In this document: positions 34,811-43,286 of the stretch, in pieces
How the letters are laid out: every line of letters begins with the position of its first letter
Position numbering within the stretch: position 1 is the first letter of the stretch
Source of the DNA: UBA2402 sp037139735
GTDB taxonomy: Bacteria > Planctomycetota > Phycisphaerae > Phycisphaerales > UBA1924
Direction of reading: 5' to 3'
Assembly: GCA_037139735.1 (NCBI GenBank)
Contig: JBAXFU010000004.1
Location: 9,827-73,826 of the forward strand
DNA length: 64,000 nucleotides
Translations under genes and position numbers: made by a program
Notes under the pieces: generated by a model
What the model was told of the DNA's origin: nothing
Seen by the model: the letters and a program-made list of their open reading frames with translations, nothing else
The model's database searches: none

Positions 34811-36976
34811 CTATGCCACCATCGTTCCGCCGGCGAAGTTCGCCACGAGTTGGGAGTAGGTGAGGTTGGCGACGCCCGTTCGGCCTTCCAACGCGCTGCC
34901 GCTCGCTCCCCACGGATTGCGGACCGAGTAAAGGGAGACGCCATTGACTCGAGACACGCCGAGCAGCGAGTAGCCGTGTGCTCGGACGAGATTGGGCGCG
35001 GTGAGGGACGTCGCGAACTCGACGGCCTTTCCCGAGGCGAGCGTGGTCGAGAGCAAGCCGTAGAGCTTGGCGTCGGTGTACGCGGCAGGATTGAACGTGG
35101 CGGATTGCAAGCCGAAGAGGTCGTTGACCTCGCCAAAGTAGCCGCCGTTGAGCGAGGCGTAGGTGTTGGTGTCGCGACGGCAGAACGCGTAGGCCTTCTC
35201 GAGGATGGGAACCCAGATCCTTCCGGAAGCGCCGCCGTTGGCGTACAGCAGTGAGCTCAGACCCGCTCCGACCGCGGCGAACTGGTTGCTGACGCGATAA
35301 AAACGGGCCTTGCCGTCGTGGAAGTACCGGACGGTGTAGGTGCCGTCGCCCATGTCGACGCACGAGCCGGTGATGACCGATGGGCTGGAGTTGGCGATCG
35401 AAGCGAGCGTGGAGATGAAGTAGCAGTCGCCGACTTGTCCCTGGTTCGCGTCCGAGGCGGCGACGCCTGCGCCAAAGAGCGACTGATTCACCGATACCGT
35501 GTTGCGGATGTCGCCGGGATTGGGCAGACTGACTCCCGGCGCCTTGGAGACGCCGCCTTCGAAGGTGTCGACTCGATGAACGTTCGCGGAACCGGCGAAC
35601 GTGTCGTCTTGATCGATCCACACGTTGGCGCTCACGACGAAGACGGAGAGGTCGTCGTTCAGGCCGTTGATGCTCTGGACGGTCACGCGGGTGGTGACCG
35701 ATGCGTCGATCGAGAGGCTGTTGTTGCCGCCGCGGAGATAGACGAAGAGCCCGCCCGCGGTCGCCGCCTGCCGGACCGTCACGCCGTTGATGTTGAAGAT
35801 GAGCGTGGGACCCGCCTGCGAGACGGAGAACCTGTCGCTCGCGGCGGCGTCGTTGAGAACCAGCTCGTTCCCGAATCTGGTCGTGATGCTCCATCCGGAA
35901 GTGCCGGGAAGCCGGACCTCGACGATTCGGGAGAAGGTCGAACTTCCTCCCGGCCCGTTCGCCAGGACCTTGTAGTAGGCCACGGCACCTTGGGCGAGCG
36001 TCGAGTCGGTATAGGACGTGTTGCTGCCGCCGTTGACGGTCGCCAGCAGCTTGAACGCGAGTCCGTCAGCGGAACGCCAGACGCAGTATCCGGTGGCCCT
36101 GGGGTCGCCCGCGGTCCAACTGAGCTTCGCCTTTCCGGAGCGGACGTCGGCCGAGAGCCCCGTCGGCATCGCCGGTGCGGTGGTGATCGACGCGGTGCTG
36201 CTGAGCGGCGACGTCCTGTCTCCCGACATGGCCTGCACCCGGTACTTGTACGGCGTGTCCGGGCTCGTGGCGTTGTCGGCGTAGAAGCGTCCGCTGGTTT
36301 GCCCGATCTTGACGAACGCGCCGCCGGCCTCGGAGCGATAGATCGCAAAGCCGGTCACGTTCGGATCGGAGTGCGTCCAGAAAACCGACACGTAGCTGCC
36401 GCCGTTGGCGAGGTCGGCGACCATCTGGGCAACGACGTTGCCGGGTCCGGTCATCGGTGTCGTCACCGACGCGAGCTCGGAGGCGTCCGAAGTTCTGGAA
36501 GCGGTGAAGCCGGCGACCTTGTAGGCATAGGTCGTGTTCGCAAGGGTGACGGCGTCGTTGAACTTCGTGTTCGTCGCGCCGGACACCCTCCCGACGATGG
36601 TGAAGGTCGAGTTCGCGCCGATGGCCCGCCACACGACGTACCCGGTGGCGTTCGAATCGTTGTTCTTCCAACTGAGGGAGATCACGCCCTTGCCCGAGAC
36701 GAGGCCGTAGGACGCTTTCAGGTCCGATGGCGTCGCGAGCGACGATGCGGCGACGACGATCGGCGCGTCGCCGGAGAGGGACTGGATGACGGGCGCCATG
36801 CCCGACAGGGTGCTCGGCGCGGGGTCGATCAGCACGTCGTGGTGCGAGTAGATGCTCATCAGCACGCGTGATTCGAGGGGCTCGAAGTTGCACGCAGCGG
36901 GAACTCGAGCGATCGGATCGCTCGGGATGAGATCGGACTCAGGCGGTGCGTCCTGACGGTTGATGGCGAGGCTCAT
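34811..36976 (-). CDS. secreted calpain-family cysteine protease with Fn3 domains
   Basis: 721-residue exported C2 (calpain-like) protease. It opens with 'CNFEPLESRVLMS' (30-41), the LExRxLxS motif found near the N-terminus of many large planctomycete surface proteins. Three fibronectin type III-like repeats follow (about 82-173, 180-267, 268-356; each with a YxVWR / FAIYRS / YCVWRS strand). A small beta domain (about 360-470) leads to the catalytic domain, which has the full triad: Q512 and C518 in NQGQVGDCYFIS, H667 in RAHGYSLLG and N687 in YSVRNPWG. The calcium-binding C2L domains of animal calpain are absent. It may degrade or process proteins at the surface. It converges with nuoN. Confidence 0.85.
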   Translation of the reverse strand: MSLAINRQDAPPESDLIPSDPIARVPAACNFEPLESRVLMSIYSHHDVLIDPAPSTLSGMAPVIQSLSGDAPIVVAASSLATPSDLKASYGLVSGKGVISLSWKNNDSNATGYVVWRAIGANSTFTIVGRVSGATNTKFNDAVTLANTTYAYKVAGFTASRTSDASELASVTTPMTGPGNVVAQMVADLANGGSYVSVFWTHSDPNVTGFAIYRSEAGGAFVKIGQTSGRFYADNATSPDTPYKYRVQAMSGDRTSPLSSTASITTAPAMPTGLSADVRSGKAKLSWTAGDPRATGYCVWRSADGLAFKLLATVNGGSNTSYTDSTLAQGAVAYYKVLANGPGGSSTFSRIVEVRLPGTSGWSITTRFGNELVLNDAAASDRFSVSQAGPTLIFNINGVTVRQAATAGGLFVYLRGGNNSLSIDASVTTRVTVQSINGLNDDLSVFVVSANVWIDQDDTFAGSANVHRVDTFEGGVSKAPGVSLPNPGDIRNTVSVNQSLFGAGVAASDANQGQVGDCYFISTLASIANSSPSVITGSCVDMGDGTYTVRYFHDGKARFYRVSNQFAAVGAGLSSLLYANGGASGRIWVPILEKAYAFCRRDTNTYASLNGGYFGEVNDLFGLQSATFNPAAYTDAKLYGLLSTTLASGKAVEFATSLTAPNLVRAHGYSLLGVSRVNGVSLYSVRNPWGASGSALEGRTGVANLTYSQLVANFAGGTMVA

Positions 36977-37338
36977 TCAGCGACGATCATCGGGATTTCC
37001 CCGGGGTTGCTTCAACGAGCGGGTCGTTGCGAGCTCGAGATCGACGACCTTGACGATCGACGGTCAACCCGGCACCGCCAGGAGAGTCCGAAAAGCCGCG
37101 CCGCCGTCAGGGTGAGTCCTTTTCCCTTTCCCGCATGAAGCCTGTGCGGGCCCGCCGATCCCGACACCAACGCTCATTGCGGGGCGGCCGCTGCGGAAAG
37201 TCAGGCCCGGCGGCGGAGCGGATCGGCGCGAGACGCGTTGGATCGATCCCCCGAACCCCGTGTCGGCCCGCAGCGTCGGACGGGGGTTGCAAGCCCCCGC
37301 GATCATCGCTCGAACGCGGCCGCGGCTCCCGCTCCCTC
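36977..37338. other. intergenic stretch between two leftward genes
   Basis: 362 bases between the VKOR-DsbA gene stop and the protease start. No gene is supported. It should carry the protease promoter. A short inverted repeat TTGAC (37050-37054) / GTCAA (37063-37067) lies about 75 bases before the protease start and could be an operator. No clear terminator for the upstream gene is seen. Confidence 0.35.
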
Positions 37339-39240
37339 TCACTTCGCCGGCACGGGCGTCCCGTCGGCGTCGAAGATCATCGACGCCAGCAGGTTCTCGT
37401 TGTTGAGCTTCCACCGAGGCACCAGGCGGCCGTTGATGAAGATCATCGGCAGCGAGCGGATCCCCATGGACGTTGCCATCTGCGCGTCGCTGCGGATCGC
37501 CTCGGCCGCGAAGGGTTGTTCCATCGCTTCCATCAGGTCGTCCGCGTTCAGTCCCGCGATGCCCGCGGCTTCGCGGATCGTCGCCAGGTTGATCGCGTCC
37601 TGGTGCGCCATCAGGTGCCCGTGCACCGCCCAGAAGGCCTGCGGACCGCCCAGCACGTCGGCCGCTTCGCTGGCCTTGGCCGCCAGGCAGGCCGAGGCGT
37701 TCCGCTTGAGTTGGGTCGAAGGGTTGCAGTCGGCGTGCACCGGGTATTGCACGAAGTTGTAGCGGATGTTGGGCTTGGGGCCCCCGGTGAAGAGACGCAG
37801 GATGCCGTCGGCGTCGCCCGTGCTCTTCTCCGAGTAGTCGCCCACGAGCACCACCTGCACCTTCGCGTCGTCGGGGCCCAGCGTGTGGCGGGTGACGCCC
37901 TCGGGCATCGTCACCTGCGGCTGCGACCGCCAGTCCTCGAAATACTTCGTCCTCGCGTCGGCGGGGGCGTCCTGCGCGTTGGCCACCGCCAGTGGATTGG
38001 CCGCCAGCGTGGCCTGCACCGCCCGGGTCAACGCCTGCGGTGCGCTCCAGCCGCGAAGTTCGACGCCGTTGATGAAGATCATCGGCGTGAAGTAGATGCC
38101 CAGCGACAGGCCGAACTCGACGTCCTCAGCCACCGCGGCCTTCGTGATTTCGCCCGTCATGATCTGCTGGAAGGCCTTGGGGTCGTACCCCAACGACTGG
38201 AGCCCTTGCACCAGCTCCGCATCGGTGAACGAGCCCTGACGCGAGAAGAGCCAGCGGTGCATCTCCCAGAAGCCGTCGGCCCCGCGGAGCATGCCCGCCG
38301 TCTGGGCCGCCCGTGCCGCCCAGCACGCGTTGGGGTGCAGGTCCTGTCCGCCCATCGCAGGGTTGCAGCCGCTCGAGAGCGGGAAGTACCGCACGCCCAC
38401 CGAGATGTTGGGCGTCGACTTCATCAACGCGTTGAGTTCTCCCTCGATCTTGAAGCAGTCAGGGCACTGGTAGTCGGTGAAGAGGACGATGCGCACGGGC
38501 GCCACCTCCGGGCCGAACCGGAATCGCCCCTCGAGCGCTCGCTTGGGGCGAGCCGCCGCCTCGGGGTTCGGCGAAGGGTCCGGCGTGGCCGAAGGATCCG
38601 CCGTCGACGGAGCGGCCTGGGATCCTTGGCGACCGGCTTGCGAGGCCATCTCGGCCGTGCTTGCGGCCAGTTGCGACTCGGCCTGCGCCCGGGCCCGGGC
38701 CTGAAAGACCAGTTCCACGGGCACCAGCACCGAATACGTCGCCGCCGCCGCCACCGAGCCGATGGCCGCCTGACGGATCCAGTTCGCGTGGACCCCCGTC
38801 GTGGCCAGTTCCAGGGCGACCAACAGCAGCAGGTTGGCGGCATGAACCGCCAGGCAATAGGAACAGATCAGGTTGGCGCCGAGCGCAATCCCGAAGTACA
38901 CCAGCGATCCTGCCGCCGCCAGACGCATGCCCCACGCGATGGCCTTGGCCGCACGCGCCCGGGTCAGCAACACGATGGTGGTCATGGCCGCGAAGTGCGC
39001 AGCGCCGATGATCGACAACGGGATGCCCAGGGCCGATCCCCAGACGCTCTTGGCCGCGGCATCACACCCGCCGCCCGCGCCGCACCCCGGCAGCGTCACG
39101 GCCCCGAAGTGCTTGAGCACCAGCGCGAGCGACGCCACCAACCCCGTCACGCAACAGGCCAGGGCCAAGGCGAACAAGGGCATGGAGGCGGGGGCGGGCT
39201 GGGGCTTGGCCGCCGCCGCAGGCGGTTGCTTCTTCTTCAT
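37339..39240 (-). CDS. VKOR-DsbA-DsbA-like fusion, disulfide formation
   Basis: 633-residue membrane protein. Residues 20-180 form a vitamin K epoxide reductase (VKOR) domain of four or five helices with the quinone-site pair C126-SY-C129 (ICSYC) and loop cysteines C53 and C59. A Pro/Ser/Ala linker (about 190-232) leads to a thioredoxin-fold DsbA/DSBA-like domain (about 236-420) with active-site C259-PD-C262 and cis-proline segment 'FTPMIFING'. A second, similar domain (about 430-633) keeps 'SLPMIFING' but has 'DYSEKSTGD' where the CxxC should be. Both thioredoxin domains share a second cysteine pair (C292/C306 and C505/C518). VKOR re-oxidises DsbA with quinone, so this is a one-chain disulfide machine. 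Confidence 0.88.
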   Translation of the reverse strand: MKKKQPPAAAAKPQPAPASMPLFALALACCVTGLVASLALVLKHFGAVTLPGCGAGGGCDAAAKSVWGSALGIPLSIIGAAHFAAMTTIVLLTRARAAKAIAWGMRLAAAGSLVYFGIALGANLICSYCLAVHAANLLLLVALELATTGVHANWIRQAAIGSVAAAATYSVLVPVELVFQARARAQAESQLAASTAEMASQAGRQGSQAAPSTADPSATPDPSPNPEAAARPKRALEGRFRFGPEVAPVRIVLFTDYQCPDCFKIEGELNALMKSTPNISVGVRYFPLSSGCNPAMGGQDLHPNACWAARAAQTAGMLRGADGFWEMHRWLFSRQGSFTDAELVQGLQSLGYDPKAFQQIMTGEITKAAVAEDVEFGLSLGIYFTPMIFINGVELRGWSAPQALTRAVQATLAANPLAVANAQDAPADARTKYFEDWRSQPQVTMPEGVTRHTLGPDDAKVQVVLVGDYSEKSTGDADGILRLFTGGPKPNIRYNFVQYPVHADCNPSTQLKRNASACLAAKASEAADVLGGPQAFWAVHGHLMAHQDAINLATIREAAGIAGLNADDLMEAMEQPFAAEAIRSDAQMATSMGIRSLPMIFINGRLVPRWKLNNENLLASMIFDADGTPVPAK

Positions 39241-39272
39241 GCCTTCAGGATAGCGACGGGTGGGCGAAGCGG

Positions 39273-40727
39273 TCACTGCCCGGGCGTGGCGTTGTCGGCG
39301 CCGACGGTCGACCACCCTGCTCGGCGCGGGCTCTGGCTGGGGTCTGGTGGGAGCGTGGGCAACGATTCGAGCGAGACCTTGGCGCCGGCCTGGTCGGCCA
39401 GTTCGAGGGTCGCGCCGGCGGACCGCAGGAGGGCCAGTTGTCGCATGCCGATGCGGGCATGGAGCGTGACGTGGGTGTCGGTGTAGACGCGGTCGGTAAC
39501 GGTGCCGCGAGACTCGATGAGGTGGATCGTTCGCGAGTCGCGGAGGGGCACGGTGACCTGGAAGTCGGCGATGTCGCCCAAGGCCAGTTCACGAACGATG
39601 TCGCGCAGGCGGCCTAGGCCGCTGCGGGCATCGTCGCCGCCGATGGCGGAGATGGGCATCGAGCCCGGCACCCGCTGCTGCCACGCCAAGGCCTCGGCGT
39701 TGTCGCGGAGGCGGTCGATCTTGTTGAGCAGCACGATGCGGCGAGGGGCCGTCCAGTGGCGGTCCTCGGTGTGGGGCGAGTCGCGAAGCTCGGCTTCAAG
39801 CTCGTCGAGCACGTGCGTGACCACCTTGTACTGCAGTTCCGCCGCGGGGTCGGAGATGTCGAGGACGATGAGCAGCACGTCGGCGTGCGTGGCTTCCTCG
39901 AGCGTCGCGCGGAAGGAGGCCACCAGGTGGTGGGGGATGTTCCGCACGAAGCCCACGGTGTCGGAGAGCATCACCGACACCGCCCCGCCCAACGACCACT
40001 CGCGAGTGCGGGTCATGAGCGTGGCGAAGAGGCGGTCGTCGGCGTACGCGCCGCCCGCGGTGAGCGTGTTGAAGAGCGTCGACTTGCCGGCGTTGGTGTA
40101 GCCGACGATGCCCACGGTGAAGTGTTGCGACTTGCGGGCGGCCACCTCGCGACGCTTGCGGGCCTGGATCGACTCGAGCTCCCGCTTGAGCTCGATCTTG
40201 CGCTGGGCCACGAGGCGTCGGTCGATCTCGAGCTGCATCTCGCCCGGCCCCCGCGTGCCGATGCCGCCGACGATTCGCTCGAGGTGGCTCCACATCGCCT
40301 TGAGGCGCGGGTACGTGTACTCCATCTGGGCCAGCTCGACCTGCAGCTTGGCCTCGGCGGTGGCGGCGCGCGACGCGAAGATGTCGAGAATGAGCTCCGA
40401 TCGGTCGAGCACCTTGCAGAGCGTCGTCTTCTCGATGTTGCTGATCTGCTTGGGCGACAGGTCGTGGTCGAAGATGATCGTCTTCGCGCCCGCCTCGCGG
40501 GCGAACTCGCGGAGTTCCTGCACCTTGCCCGAGCCGATGAACGTCGCCGGCACCGGCCGCTCGATGTTCTGCGACAACTCGCCCGCCACGATGGCCCCCG
40601 CCTGCTCCGCCAGCGACCGGAGTTCGCCAAAGGGGTCGCGGGGGTCGAAATCGGCGTCGGGAAGCCGCCCCGCGGCAAGCACCACCCGCTCGGACTGGAC
40701 CTGAATCGACGTGCGTTCTTGAGACAT
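39273..40727 (-). CDS. hflX: ribosome-associated GTPase HflX
   Basis: 484-residue GTPase that binds the large ribosomal subunit and rescues stalled or heat-damaged ribosomes. The HflX N-terminal domain is followed by the family motif 'GGIGTRGPGEMQLEIDRR' (154-171) and the G domain: P-loop GYTNAGKST (209-217), 'LSDTVGFVRNIPHHLVASF' (G3 and switch II) and 'VLLNKIDRL' (G4). The C-terminal domain is complete and ends in a Ser/Pro tail. The start is the ATG at 40727; an upstream frame to 40796 is unsupported. TACCCT on the reverse strand at 40801-40806 is a candidate -10, with a leader of about 70 bases. Confidence 0.92.
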   Translation of the reverse strand: MSQERTSIQVQSERVVLAAGRLPDADFDPRDPFGELRSLAEQAGAIVAGELSQNIERPVPATFIGSGKVQELREFAREAGAKTIIFDHDLSPKQISNIEKTTLCKVLDRSELILDIFASRAATAEAKLQVELAQMEYTYPRLKAMWSHLERIVGGIGTRGPGEMQLEIDRRLVAQRKIELKRELESIQARKRREVAARKSQHFTVGIVGYTNAGKSTLFNTLTAGGAYADDRLFATLMTRTREWSLGGAVSVMLSDTVGFVRNIPHHLVASFRATLEEATHADVLLIVLDISDPAAELQYKVVTHVLDELEAELRDSPHTEDRHWTAPRRIVLLNKIDRLRDNAEALAWQQRVPGSMPISAIGGDDARSGLGRLRDIVRELALGDIADFQVTVPLRDSRTIHLIESRGTVTDRVYTDTHVTLHARIGMRQLALLRSAGATLELADQAGAKVSLESLPTLPPDPSQSPRRAGWSTVGADNATPGQ

Positions 40728-40800
40728 GAATGGATCGCCGCGTCGCGCCTCCCGCCGCCTTGGACGGCTCGGCGCGGGCTGGACGCACGCGGACATAGAA

Positions 40801-40859
40801 AGGGTATCAACCCGAACCAGACGACGCGGGGCGAAACGCCGGACACGCCCGCCTACCCT
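40801..40859. promoter_or_regulatory. divergent candidate -10 elements for hflX and ndk
   Basis: Reverse-strand TACCCT (complement of 40801-40806) faces hflX, and forward TACCCT (40854-40859) faces ndk. Both genes would have leaders of about 70 bases. The same hexamer back to back supports a divergent promoter. Confidence 0.4.
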
Positions 40860-40936
40860 TGGTCCCTTGGTTTGCGGGCCCAGCGCCCGGGCACCGGAGC
40901 CGCCCTCGAGGCTCCCCTTCGTTGGAGCAATCGTTC

Positions 40937-41407
40937 ATGGAAACCACGCTCATCATCTTCAAGCCCGACGCCGTTCAGCGGGGGCTCATGGGCCAGATCC
41001 TCGCCCGCTTCGAGGCCAAGGGCCTCCAGGTCGTCGGCTGCAAGCTGATGCAGATCAGCGAGGAGCTCGCCGCCACCCACTACGCCGCCCACAAGGAGCG
41101 GCCCTTCTACGCCGGCCTGGTCAAGTTCATGACCAGCAGCCCGGTGCTTGTCTTGGCCCTCCGCGGCAATGGCGCGATCACCATCGCCCGCAACATGATG
41201 GGCGCCACCTTCGGCAGCAAGGCCAACCCGGGCACCATCCGCGGCGACTTCGGCGTGAGCAACTCGTTCAACCTCATCCACGGCAGCGACAGCCCCGAAG
41301 CCGCGGAGCGCGAGTTGGGCCTCTTCTTCAAGGCCGGCGAGATCCTGGACTGGAAGCGGGCGGGCGACGCCTGGATCTACGACATGGCCGGCGGCAAGCC
41401 CGAGTGA
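40937..41407 (+). CDS. ndk: nucleoside diphosphate kinase
   Basis: 156-residue enzyme transferring the gamma phosphate between NTPs and NDPs by a phosphohistidine intermediate. The start METTLIIFKPDAVQRGLMG is classical, 'RPFYAGLVKFMTSSPVLVLA' follows, and the active-site histidine stands in 'NLIHGSDSPEAAERELGLFF'. Length is normal to slightly long because of a C-terminal tail. Followed by a strong terminator. Confidence 0.95.
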   Translation: METTLIIFKPDAVQRGLMGQILARFEAKGLQVVGCKLMQISEELAATHYAAHKERPFYAGLVKFMTSSPVLVLALRGNGAITIARNMMGATFGSKANPGTIRGDFGVSNSFNLIHGSDSPEAAERELGLFFKAGEILDWKRAGDAWIYDMAGGKPE

Positions 41408-41445
41408 TCGCGGCGGCTCCCGACCGACATTGCAACCAAAGACAT

Positions 41446-41474
41446 GGCCCCGGCGGGTTCGCCCCGCCGGGGCC
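41446..41474 (+). terminator. intrinsic terminator of ndk
   Basis: GGCCCCGGCGGG (41446-41457) pairs perfectly with CCCGCCGGGGCC (41463-41474) across a TTCGC loop, followed by TTGCTGTTGATTT. It sits between ndk and the convergent csrA gene and may serve both. Confidence 0.85.
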
Positions 41475-41526
41475 TTGCTGTTGATTTCGGTTGTCGACGC
41501 GTCGTGTCGAGGGGGCGTGCCGCTGC

Positions 41527-41754
41527 TCAGCCCGCGCTGACGTTGGCGGCGGGGTTGATCGTGGCGATGATCTCCGGGCCTTGCGAGACGATCTGATCGG
41601 CGATCTCGCGGCGGTTGATCTCCACCTCGCGCGGGAAGTCGAAGGCCACGCGGACGCGGTCTCCCTTCACCGAGGCGATGCGGACGATACCGATGGGGTT
41701 CTTGGGGTCCCCGATGACGACTTCTTCACCTTCGCGACGCGTGATGACGAGCAT
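41527..41754 (-). CDS. csrA: carbon storage regulator CsrA
   Basis: 75-residue RNA-binding post-transcriptional regulator. The start MLVITRREGEEVVIGDP and the later 'DRVRVAFDFPREVEINRREI' cover the two RNA-binding strands (L/V-x-R-R near the N-terminus and the VxRxE region). Family members are 60-75 residues, so this is full length. The ATG at 41754 has GGGAGTAG upstream. In planctomycetes CsrA is often linked to envelope and motility control; targets are not visible here. Confidence 0.93.
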   Translation of the reverse strand: MLVITRREGEEVVIGDPKNPIGIVRIASVKGDRVRVAFDFPREVEINRREIADQIVSQGPEIIATINPAANVSAG

Positions 41755-42026
41755 GCCGCTACTCCCATCCTGGGCTGCACGGAACGGACGGTTCTCAAGT
41801 TCGGGGGAGCACTCGCGGCGTCCCACCACCCTTTCCCGGGTCACACGCCCCGGGGGTCCACACTTCCACCACCTGAGTTATACCCTCCCGTATCGGTTGG
41901 CGGATGCCTGATTCTGCAAATCAACACGATCAGGTGGCGAACAAACGTCGAATCGGACCTTCCGGCCTGTGGATTTCGGGTGGAGAGCCCGTGGTTTGGG
42001 CATGGTGGACATGAAAGTCGCCTGAT
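41755..42026. promoter_or_regulatory. csrA upstream region
   Basis: 272 bases without a gene. On the reverse strand TATAAC (complement of 41879-41884) about 125 bases before the csrA start is the most -10-like hexamer. No further structure was recognised. Confidence 0.3.
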
Positions 42027-42290
42027 TCAGGCGTGGGGGACCGCCTCAACCCGCTTCACCTCGGGGATGTGGTGGCAAAGGTTTCGCTCGATCCCCACGT
42101 GAAGGGTGACGGAGGCCGACGGGCAGCCGATGCACGCGCCGAGGAAGCGGACGCGGACGACGCCATCGGAGGTGACCTCGACGAGTTCCACGTCGCCCCC
42201 GTCGGCCTGAATGGCCGGGCGGATCAAGGCCAGCACCTTCTGCACCCGGTCGGTGACGGAAGGGGTCGCTTGGGCGGACGCGTCTGTCAT
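42027..42290 (-). CDS. NifU-like iron-sulfur scaffold domain protein
   Basis: 87-residue protein made of a NifU C-terminal (Nfu) domain only. The key cysteines are in 'FLGACIGCPSASVTLHVGIE' (CxxC), which hold a [4Fe-4S] cluster for delivery, and it ends with 'IPEVKRVEAV'. The start 'VQKVLALIRPAIQADGGDVEL' is classical Nfu. I chose ATG 42290; a GTG start at 42314 would add eight residues. It is followed leftward by csrA and preceded by the MscS gene, 34 bases away. Confidence 0.85.
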   Translation of the reverse strand: MTDASAQATPSVTDRVQKVLALIRPAIQADGGDVELVEVTSDGVVRVRFLGACIGCPSASVTLHVGIERNLCHHIPEVKRVEAVPHA

Positions 42291-42324
42291 GAGGGAAGTG
42301 TACGACGCGATCACATGCGACGTT

Positions 42325-43203
42325 TCAGAGGGTGGGCACCATCGTGATGCCCGCCTTGGCGAGGTGCGACTGGATGGACTGCATCAGCGCCTGCTGGACC
42401 GCGCCGAAGTCGGTTCGGTTGGCCCAGGCGCTGACCTGCCACTCGATGGCCGACTTGCCGAAGCGGACGGTGCTGACGGAGGGGGCCGGTTGCTCGAGCA
42501 CCTGAGGCAACGTGGCGACGGCCGCGAGGAGGGCCTCGCGGGTGGCCGGAATCTCCGAGCGGTAGTCGACGCCCACGGCGACATCGACGCGGCGGCGTTC
42601 GTGGTGGGAGGTGTTCTCCACGATGGCGTTGAAGGCCGCGGCGTTGGGGATGATGATGCGACGGTTGTCGGGGGTGTCGAGGCGAGTCGAGAAGAGTTCG
42701 ATCTCGTCGACGAGCCCGGACTGGCCCGCCACGCTGATGGCGTCGCCGACCTTGAAGGGGCGGAAGAGCAGGAGCATCACGCCCGCGGCGAGGTTCGAGA
42801 GCGACCCCTGCAGGGCCAGGCCGATCGCCAGGCCCACCGCGCCGAAGACGGCGGCGAAGGCCGTGATGTTGACCCCGAACATGCCCAGGCACGCCACCGT
42901 CGACAGGGCGATCAGCGACCACCGGAGCAGCGTCGAGAGGAACTTGGAAATGGTCGGTTCGATGTGCGTGCGCTGCAGGGTCCGCAGCAGCAGGCCCGCG
43001 AACATGCCCGAGGCGATCCACGCGACGATGAAGAAGATCACCGCGCCCAGCACGCTCGGGGCGTAGTGCGCGACGACCGACATCGTCTGATCGGCGAAGG
43101 TCTGGAGCTTGTCGGCGGCCTGCTCGATCGACTGGGGCGGGGTGAGCGCGGGGGCGGAGGGATCGGCGGCGGCGGGAGTCGAGGCGACGGTCTGGGGGCT
43201 CAT
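42325..43203 (-). CDS. mscS: small-conductance mechanosensitive channel (MscS)
   Basis: 292-residue channel protecting against osmotic down-shock. An N-terminal Pro/Ala-rich segment is followed by three helices: VLGAVIFFIVAWIASGMFAG, LIALSTVACLGMFGV and the pore helix 'AVFGAVGLAIGLALQGSLSN' continuing 'LAAGVMLLLFRPFKVGDAI'. The soluble beta domain follows with 'IIIPNAAAFNAIVENTSHHE' and the vestibule part. The length matches the E. coli MscS size. GGGAAG lies upstream of the ATG at 43203, though not close. Confidence 0.9.
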   Translation of the reverse strand: MSPQTVASTPAAADPSAPALTPPQSIEQAADKLQTFADQTMSVVAHYAPSVLGAVIFFIVAWIASGMFAGLLLRTLQRTHIEPTISKFLSTLLRWSLIALSTVACLGMFGVNITAFAAVFGAVGLAIGLALQGSLSNLAAGVMLLLFRPFKVGDAISVAGQSGLVDEIELFSTRLDTPDNRRIIIPNAAAFNAIVENTSHHERRRVDVAVGVDYRSEIPATREALLAAVATLPQVLEQPAPSVSTVRFGKSAIEWQVSAWANRTDFGAVQQALMQSIQSHLAKAGITMVPTL

Positions 43204-43286
43204 GGCGAGGGTGCTTCCCGGGGTGGAAGGCCCGTCGTGCACAAGCTGCCCGCGGGGCCGCACGTCGCGGCCGGCGGAGGCCTTCC

